This document shows positions 59,711 through 64,000 of a stretch of 64,000 nt of DNA, piece by piece. Both the position numbers and the translations under genes were made by a program. Numbering within the stretch: position 1 is the stretch's first letter; every line of letters begins with the position of its first letter. The notes below the pieces were generated by a model. That model was not told the DNA's origin, searched no databases, and saw only the letters and a program-made list of their open reading frames with translations. Location of the stretch: contig NZ_QYTU02000007.1 of NCBI RefSeq assembly GCF_003605365.2, positions 35,800-99,799 on the forward strand, given 5' to 3'. Source of the DNA: Siminovitchia fortis (lineage in GTDB: Bacteria > Bacillota > Bacilli > Bacillales > Bacillaceae_C).

Positions 59711-59945
59711 TCGATATGGCGGGAGGGATTATTTCAATTGTGGGACAGATACTTATGCCGCCGCCATTTTTGCAGCCAATATCGGATATTTTCATTACAA
59801 TTGGAGGCGACCAGTCACGGGGAGTCTTTCGATTGAGATGATTAAACAAACTATCCAACAATATTCAAATCAAAAGGCTGCCTAGTAAAAATTAGAGGAA
59901 ACTGGCTTTCCGGGCAGCCTTATTGCAATGGGCATATCGTTTCCT

Positions 59946-61066
59946 TTATGGCTTTCTTTCCTTAAGCCCTTTTATCTCCTGGATTGAGAAACCTGTAATT
60001 TCTGCCACATCTTCTATCGAATGTCCTTTTTCCAGGAGCCTGAATGCAATTTCAGTCTTTCCCTCTTTTATTCCTTCTTTAATTCCTTCTTTTATTCCCT
60101 CTTTTAATCCTTCTTTCTTCCCTTCCTTCTTCCCTTCTTCCAAATAATACCTTGCAAACGATGTATCCTTTAAAGACAACCCCATCATTACTGCCTCCTT
60201 TTCCAAAATTGGTTTCATGTCCCTGATTAATCGCGAGTCCGCATCCTCCGGCAGACGAAGAATATGGTCGATGAATACAAACAGCTTCTGAATATATTTT
60301 CTCTTCATCTCTTTGCTTATCATTTTATCCTGGAAAAGCAATCTCATCAATTTCCGCTTGTATTGGTACTTAATATCAACATCTTTTTTACTTTTATGAC
60401 ATATAGTCCGGCCAAAACAGCCAACGCAAAGGGATTTTGTGATTCTATAAGTGTGGATTCCGACTGGGAAGCAATTCGGTAGGTGTTATAATGGTAGGTC
60501 AGTTCTGTGCCTAAAAATTCATAGTGGAATTGATTGGCGTTGTACTTGGCGTCTTCGCTTGTAAACAAGGCAAGCGCATAGATCCTTTGATCAAACAGAT
60601 CCAAAATCCGGTAAAAGGACTGGAACATCCGCTTTGGAAAAACCTTTTCGTGATCGCCCTGCACTTCGATATGGACGTACACCCATTGTTCGCTCCCATT
60701 TTTTAATTGAAGCTTAACGAGTTTGTCGGCGACACGCTTGTTGCTCTCGGATTCGGGTAAAATCGTTTGAAGCTGGCTAGCTCCAGGCTCCAGCGACTAG
60801 CAGACTTCACTCCTCCTCCTACGATAAGTCAACATCGGCTCCTTCGTCGCCGTGTTTCCTTTATCTCGTCGGAGTCGCTCCAGTCTGTACGTCGCTAAAC
60901 GTCGCCCTGCGCTTTTCTATTCTTGTTCGAGGAACTCAGGTGGGGTGGCAAAGTCTACAAGCTCAAACAGCTCAGGTGAGAAAAACAGGAGAAACTCTTC
61001 AAACAGTTCGGTAATCACATCCTTCCACAAATGGTCATAATTTGGATGCTGAACCTTCAATAACAT
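59946..61066 (-). pseudogene. Rpn-family (PD-(D/E)XK-type) nuclease gene, broken by a repeat insertion and a frameshift
   Basis: Three pieces in order on the - strand. (1) 61066-60917: MLLKVQHPNYDHLWKDVITEL to EFLEQE, then TAG from the repeat. (2) 60772-60347: LQTILPESESNKRVADKLVK, WVYVHIEVQGDHEKVFPKRM, in frame to about 60393. (3) frame-shifted 60392-59946: DIKYQYKRKLMRLLFQDKM to the end, including the KEGxKEG repeat (EGLKEGIKEGIKEGIKEGK) typical of the family's C-terminal half. Pieces 1 and 2 are separated by a family B repeat. Piece 3 is off by one base; AAAAGT where AAAAAGT would restore frame is the likely lesion. The gene family promotes RecA-independent recombination in E. coli (RpnA). 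Confidence 0.85.
60773..60919 (-). repeat. Family B repeat inserted within an Rpn-family gene
   Basis: 147 bp. On the - strand it starts TAGAAAAGCGCAGGGCGACG after GAACAAGAA and ends GGAGCTAGCCAG before CTTCAAACG. Joining the flanks gives the intact protein stretch FLEQE-LQTILPES. No clear target-site duplication is visible. Confidence 0.85.
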
Positions 61067-61337
61067 CATCACCTTTCTTACATATTTAGGTGATATTATT
61101 CGCTAAAGTTTGCTATAATCCTTCTTTTATTTCATAATTCCGTGTGAAAAGAGGAAGTTTCCCCCGGCCTTTAGACAATCATAAAACTTTTTCGCAGATT
61201 GGTTTAAACATCAAATTGAGCGGTTTAATAACACAATTCTGTGCCTAAACCCCACCAAGACCAGTAAACCTTATTTTTTAATCAGAGGGCTGTCTACGAC
61301 ATTGATGAAACTGAAGAATTTTGACAGGCTTTGCCCA

Positions 61338-62207
61338 TCAATTCGGCTCCACATGGACATGCACATCAAACACTCGATATTCTTCCATTAAAACCTCTTC
61401 TACGCGATCCGATATCTGATGGGCGGCCTGGATACCCAGCGTGGAATTTACTAGGATGACAACATCGACCACGGAATTGCTCCCATATCTTCTTGCCCTG
61501 ATATCCTTGATGCCTTTCACTCCGGATATACCCAGAATCGACTCCTTATAAAGTGCCAACTTTTCTTCATCATAACCGTCAGTCAGATCGAGAGATGATT
61601 CCCTAAATATACCCCACGCCGTTTTGCATATAAGTATGCCTACTATTACTGCTGTCACCGGATCCAGCCAAGGAAGGCCAAATTGGGAACCAGCGATACC
61701 AACCGCCGCCCCGATGCTCACCCATGCGTCGGACAGGTTATCTTTAGCCGCCGCCGTTACAGCCTGGCTATTAATTTTTCTGCCCAAACTCCGATTATAT
61801 CTGTAAACCAGGTACATGACTCCCGCGGAAAAAATAGCGGTCAACGCGGAGATCATATCAGGAGACTCTTGTTCTGCTTCAAAGACGGATAACACAGCTT
61901 CATACAATACCTGAAGACCGACAGCCATCATGATGAAGGATGCAACCAAAGCTGCAATCGTTTCGGCTTTCCAATGGCCGTATGGATGATTTTTATCTGC
62001 CGGTTTTTGTGAAAACCTGAGACCGATCAGAACAGCGATCGAAGCCACAATATCAGTTGCATTGTTCATGCCGTCCGCCTTTAAGGCTGCTGAATTTGTC
62101 ATGTCGGCAATCACCAGTTTCAAAGCCGATAAAAATATATAGGCAAAAATGCTGAGAATCGCTCCGCGTTCCCCCATTTTCAGATCATTGACCTTTGATT
62201 GTACCAT
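61338..62207 (-). CDS. Cation diffusion facilitator family transporter
   Basis: A 289-residue CDF exporter of divalent metals by proton antiport. About six hydrophobic segments, metal-site motifs ADGMNNATD in TM2 and KDNLSDAWVS in TM5 (DxxND-type pair, DNxSD), HPYGHWKAETI after TM2, and a C-terminal cytoplasmic domain ending VFDVHVHVEPN. The presence of Asn rather than His in the TM2/TM5 sites is the arrangement seen in Mn-type members, so manganese or iron is likelier than zinc. GGAGGGACATCA precedes the ATG. Confidence 0.88.
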   Translation of the reverse strand: MVQSKVNDLKMGERGAILSIFAYIFLSALKLVIADMTNSAALKADGMNNATDIVASIAVLIGLRFSQKPADKNHPYGHWKAETIAALVASFIMMAVGLQVLYEAVLSVFEAEQESPDMISALTAIFSAGVMYLVYRYNRSLGRKINSQAVTAAAKDNLSDAWVSIGAAVGIAGSQFGLPWLDPVTAVIVGILICKTAWGIFRESSLDLTDGYDEEKLALYKESILGISGVKGIKDIRARRYGSNSVVDVVILVNSTLGIQAAHQISDRVEEVLMEEYRVFDVHVHVEPN

Positions 62208-62340
62208 TGATGTCCCTCCACTAAGCTCTGTACATCCATGATATCAATCCAAAGGCGAGTGGGTCTACAGCAACCTTGTTGGGAGAAGCCTTCATTGTAA
62301 GGAGGTGGAAAGAGTGTTTGCCGGAGGCAAACTTTTTTTA

Positions 62341-62378
62341 AAAATTAAAAGCCGGCAGAAATCATTTCCAGCCGGCCT
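62341..62378 (-). terminator. Terminator after the small membrane gene
   Basis: GCCGGC and GCCGGC (self-complementary) flank TGGAAATGATTTCT, followed by TTTTAATTTT on the - strand. Confidence 0.6.
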
Positions 62379-62391
62379 TGTTCACTTAACC

Positions 62392-62640
62392 TTATGGTTC
62401 ACTAATTCCCATTGCTGTCCACAGGAGAAGGGCAAAAACAATTACACAGCCATTAAGGATGAGGCCTGCTGTAATGGACCAAGCTTTCCTGGACATGATG
62501 GCAAAAATGACCCCAATGATCGAAAGCGAACCAAATAGGATTACCCCTAAAGTCAAATTTGCATTGGGGCCTCTTAAAATAAAAAACAACGCAACATTGA
62601 TGGCAACCATCAGTAATGATAATAATCCAAACTTATTCAT
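62392..62640 (-). CDS. Small three-pass membrane protein
   Basis: An 82-residue protein of three hydrophobic segments (about 5-23, 29-50, 55-78) with little else: LLSLLMVAINVALFFILRG, LTLGVILFGSLSIIGVIFAIM, AGLILNGCVIVFALLLWTAMG. The ATG at 62640 follows AAGGAGAGTATTTG. No family recognised. A terminator follows. Confidence 0.7.
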   Translation of the reverse strand: MNKFGLLSLLMVAINVALFFILRGPNANLTLGVILFGSLSIIGVIFAIMSRKAWSITAGLILNGCVIVFALLLWTAMGISEP

Positions 62641-62929
62641 CAAATACTCTCCTTGTCTGCTGCTCCGGCAAAATCCGGAGCCGTCCTAATAAAGATGGTA
62701 TTGGCATCTCCCTCCTCGGTTATGTCCGTAAAAATGTGAAAAAAATTTCCGGCAGCACTGTCGCATTTATCTTTAAACTCCCGAACAGTGCTCCGGCCCT
62801 GTTTTCCGTTTTACCGTAAGAGGGCATTTCCAATTGTTTATCACTTAATCTTACAATCTTTTAAATGATTTATGAAGTGTTGCGCATTGCGTATTCGTTT
62901 TCTTTTTAACAGAACTCTCAACACATTCG

Positions 62930-62959
62930 TTGAATGTGTATCGTGTAATACGATATAAT
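62930..62959 (+). promoter_or_regulatory. Promoter and palindromic operator of the MarR operon
   Basis: -35 TTGAAT (62930-62935), 18 bases, -10 TATAAT (62954-62959). TATCGT-GTAAT-ACGATA (62939-62955) is an inverted repeat overlapping the -10, the place a MarR dimer would bind to shut off its own gene. The preceding stretch 62641-62929 shows no ORF or other signal. Confidence 0.75.
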
Positions 62960-62992
62960 CAAATTAACCGATGTATTTGGAGGGTTTATTAA

Positions 62993-63391
62993 ATGATTCA
63001 AGAAATTAATCAATACTATACTGATATTTATTTCAATCTGCATCAATCACAAGAGGAAAGCATTTCACATCAAAGTGTCCGTATTTTACAAATGGTTCAA
63101 AAAAGAAAATATGTCATGATCCGTGATATTGCCGAGCGATTATCAGTTTCACACAACACAGCTTCCGAACATGTGAAAAAATTAGTGGATAAAGGATGGG
63201 TGTATAAAGAAAGGTCTGAAGAGGATCAACGCAAAGTGTATTTACATTTAACAGATGCCGGTTCAACGATTTTAAAAAAGAATACAGAGTTAGATGAAGA
63301 AAAGCTGCAGGCTGCACTTGATAGATTAACAATCAATGAAAGAAAACAGGTAGTTAAAGCATTGGAGCTATTAAGCGAGGCATCAAAATAA
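62993..63391 (+). CDS. MarR-family transcriptional regulator
   Basis: A 132-residue winged-helix protein: VRILQMVQKRKYVMIRDIAERLSVSHNTASEHVKKLVDKGWVYKERSEEDQRKVYLHLTDAG covers the HTH and the Arg-containing wing (EEDQRKVYLHLT). Dimerisation helices are at both ends. TTGGAGGGTTTATTAA precedes the ATG. It overlaps the next gene by one base, so the pair is an operon, presumably self-repressed through the upstream palindrome. Confidence 0.93.
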   Translation: MIQEINQYYTDIYFNLHQSQEESISHQSVRILQMVQKRKYVMIRDIAERLSVSHNTASEHVKKLVDKGWVYKERSEEDQRKVYLHLTDAGSTILKKNTELDEEKLQAALDRLTINERKQVVKALELLSEASK

Positions 63392-63732
63392 TGTATTTGT
63401 TCATAAAAATTATCAGTTCCGCAGCCATTATCGGCCTTGTCACTGAATTAGCCAGGCGATTCCCCTTATACGGAGGCATCATAGCTGCCCTGCCGTTAAT
63501 CAGTATTTTAAGTATTATATGGCTGACCATTCAAGGTGAATCCACTCAGAGTATCGCCCGGTTTACCGTTGGGGTTCTAGCTGGTTTTCCGGCGGCCGCT
63601 GCCATGCTGCTGGCGGTTTACATAGGAATAAAACATTCCGTTCATTTAGCAATAGCGATTTTATTTGGAATCGTTGTTTGGGGCTTATTTTTGACCGTTC
63701 AAAAATTTATAATGAGCGGATTTGTATCATAG
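63391..63732 (+). CDS. DUF3147-family membrane protein
   Basis: A 113-residue protein with four hydrophobic segments (about 5-22, 28-46, 57-78, 84-106): IKIISSAAIIGLVTELARRFP, YGGIIAALPLISILSIIWL, FTVGVLAGFPAAAAMLLAVYIG. These match DUF3147. Function unknown; being under MarR-type control it may be an exporter subunit or stress protein. The TAATG overlap with the regulator couples translation. Confidence 0.82.
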   Translation: MYLFIKIISSAAIIGLVTELARRFPLYGGIIAALPLISILSIIWLTIQGESTQSIARFTVGVLAGFPAAAAMLLAVYIGIKHSVHLAIAILFGIVVWGLFLTVQKFIMSGFVS

Positions 63733-63761
63733 ATTTGAAACGGTTTTGAGTTTATTATTTA

Positions 63762-63919
63762 GAAAAAGTGTATCAGAGATGTCTTGATAATAATTATCCA
63801 ATCGTAGTTGATGTGGAAAAATATCCTTGGGATATGAGGGGAGGTTTAAGATTGTAGATCCGAATGGATATTTTCTCAGAATTACTTCGAATAACTGTAC
63901 ATTGGATGCTGCGCAATAA
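63762..63919 (+). pseudogene. Decayed C-terminal fragment of a VOC/glyoxalase-like gene
   Basis: EKVYQRCLDNNYPIVVDVEK and YPWDMRGGLR are read in one frame, followed in the next frame by KIVDPNGYFLRITSNNC and TLDAAQ then stop. The D-P-N-G-Y-x-L-R-I ending is characteristic of VOC (glyoxalase/bleomycin-resistance) proteins. The start is missing and a frameshift lies near 63850. The sequence after 63919 shows nothing recognisable. Confidence 0.65.
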
Positions 63920-64000
63920 GGAGTAAAACTAAAGAGCCTAACGAGTGGTATATTGTTGTTGGCCGCAATGAAAAAAAGTCTTTCTACAACTTCAAAAGAA

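Noticed and set aside
59711..59945. A small coding gene after fetB
   Set aside because: Two short frames (about 33 residues) exist but neither resembles a known protein; only a weak GGCTGCC/GGCAGCC hairpin is visible.
61067..61337. A gene or RNA between the Rpn pseudogene and the CDF transporter
   Set aside because: No ORF, hairpin with T-run or conserved RNA motif could be supported.

Overview
The window is chromosomal DNA from a low-GC, spore-forming Firmicute of the family Bacillaceae. Gene order closely follows the Bacillus subtilis 300-315 degree region: ssrA-smpB-rnr-est-secG, eno-gpmI-tpiA-pgk-gapA-cggR, clpP, crh-whiA-yvcK-rapZ, trxB, yvcD, yvoF-ppaX-lgt-hprK, yvlD-yvlB-uvrA-uvrB. 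Spore coat (CotD-like) and YjcZ-type small proteins fit a spore former. The genus cannot be settled from sequence alone.

Layout. 1-1290: a LAGLIDADG endonuclease gene on the + strand faces a tmRNA gene on the - strand; the tmRNA gene is split in its T-loop by a 284-nt group I intron. 1.4-5.5 kb: smpB, RNase R, carboxylesterase and secG. 5.5-15.2 kb: the glycolytic operon with its repressor CggR. It is interrupted between pgk and tpiA by an IS1111-group insertion sequence and carries several copies of a structured interspersed repeat. 15.2-18 kb: glutaredoxin-like protein, sigma-54, a coat protein, a decayed type I toxin locus and tRNA-Arg(CCG). 18-35 kb: clpP under a CtsR box, the carbon-control and envelope genes (crh, whiA, yvcK, rapZ, hprK, lgt, ppaX), and uvrBA. 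35-42 kb: an accessory stretch between uvrB and csbA (PH-domain protein, amino-acid permease, PadR module, small sigma-factor module, HAD hydrolase, EamA/EmrE-type permease). 42-53 kb: csbA, an HD protein, the phosphate regulon (phoU, pstBACS, phoRP) with a PHO box, and a cadCA-type metal efflux pair abutting phoP. 53-64 kb: ferredoxin, small sporulation and membrane proteins, ccdA, a copper-storage protein, fetAB, a broken Rpn-type nuclease gene, a CDF transporter, a MarR operon and a decayed VOC gene.

Functional links: trans-translation (tmRNA, SmpB, RNase R) is clustered. Central carbon control is dense, with CggR over glycolysis and Crh, HprK and PpaX acting on Ser46-phosphorylated regulators. 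Phosphate sensing and uptake genes are contiguous.

Most interesting items: the group I intron in ssrA with an orphan homing endonuclease just outside it on the other strand; a ~150-bp structured repeat whose end supplies the stop codons of pgk and gpmI and which has visibly inserted into an Rpn-type gene; and an IS1111-group element with perfect 13-bp subterminal inverted repeats and a candidate guide-RNA region inside the glycolytic operon.
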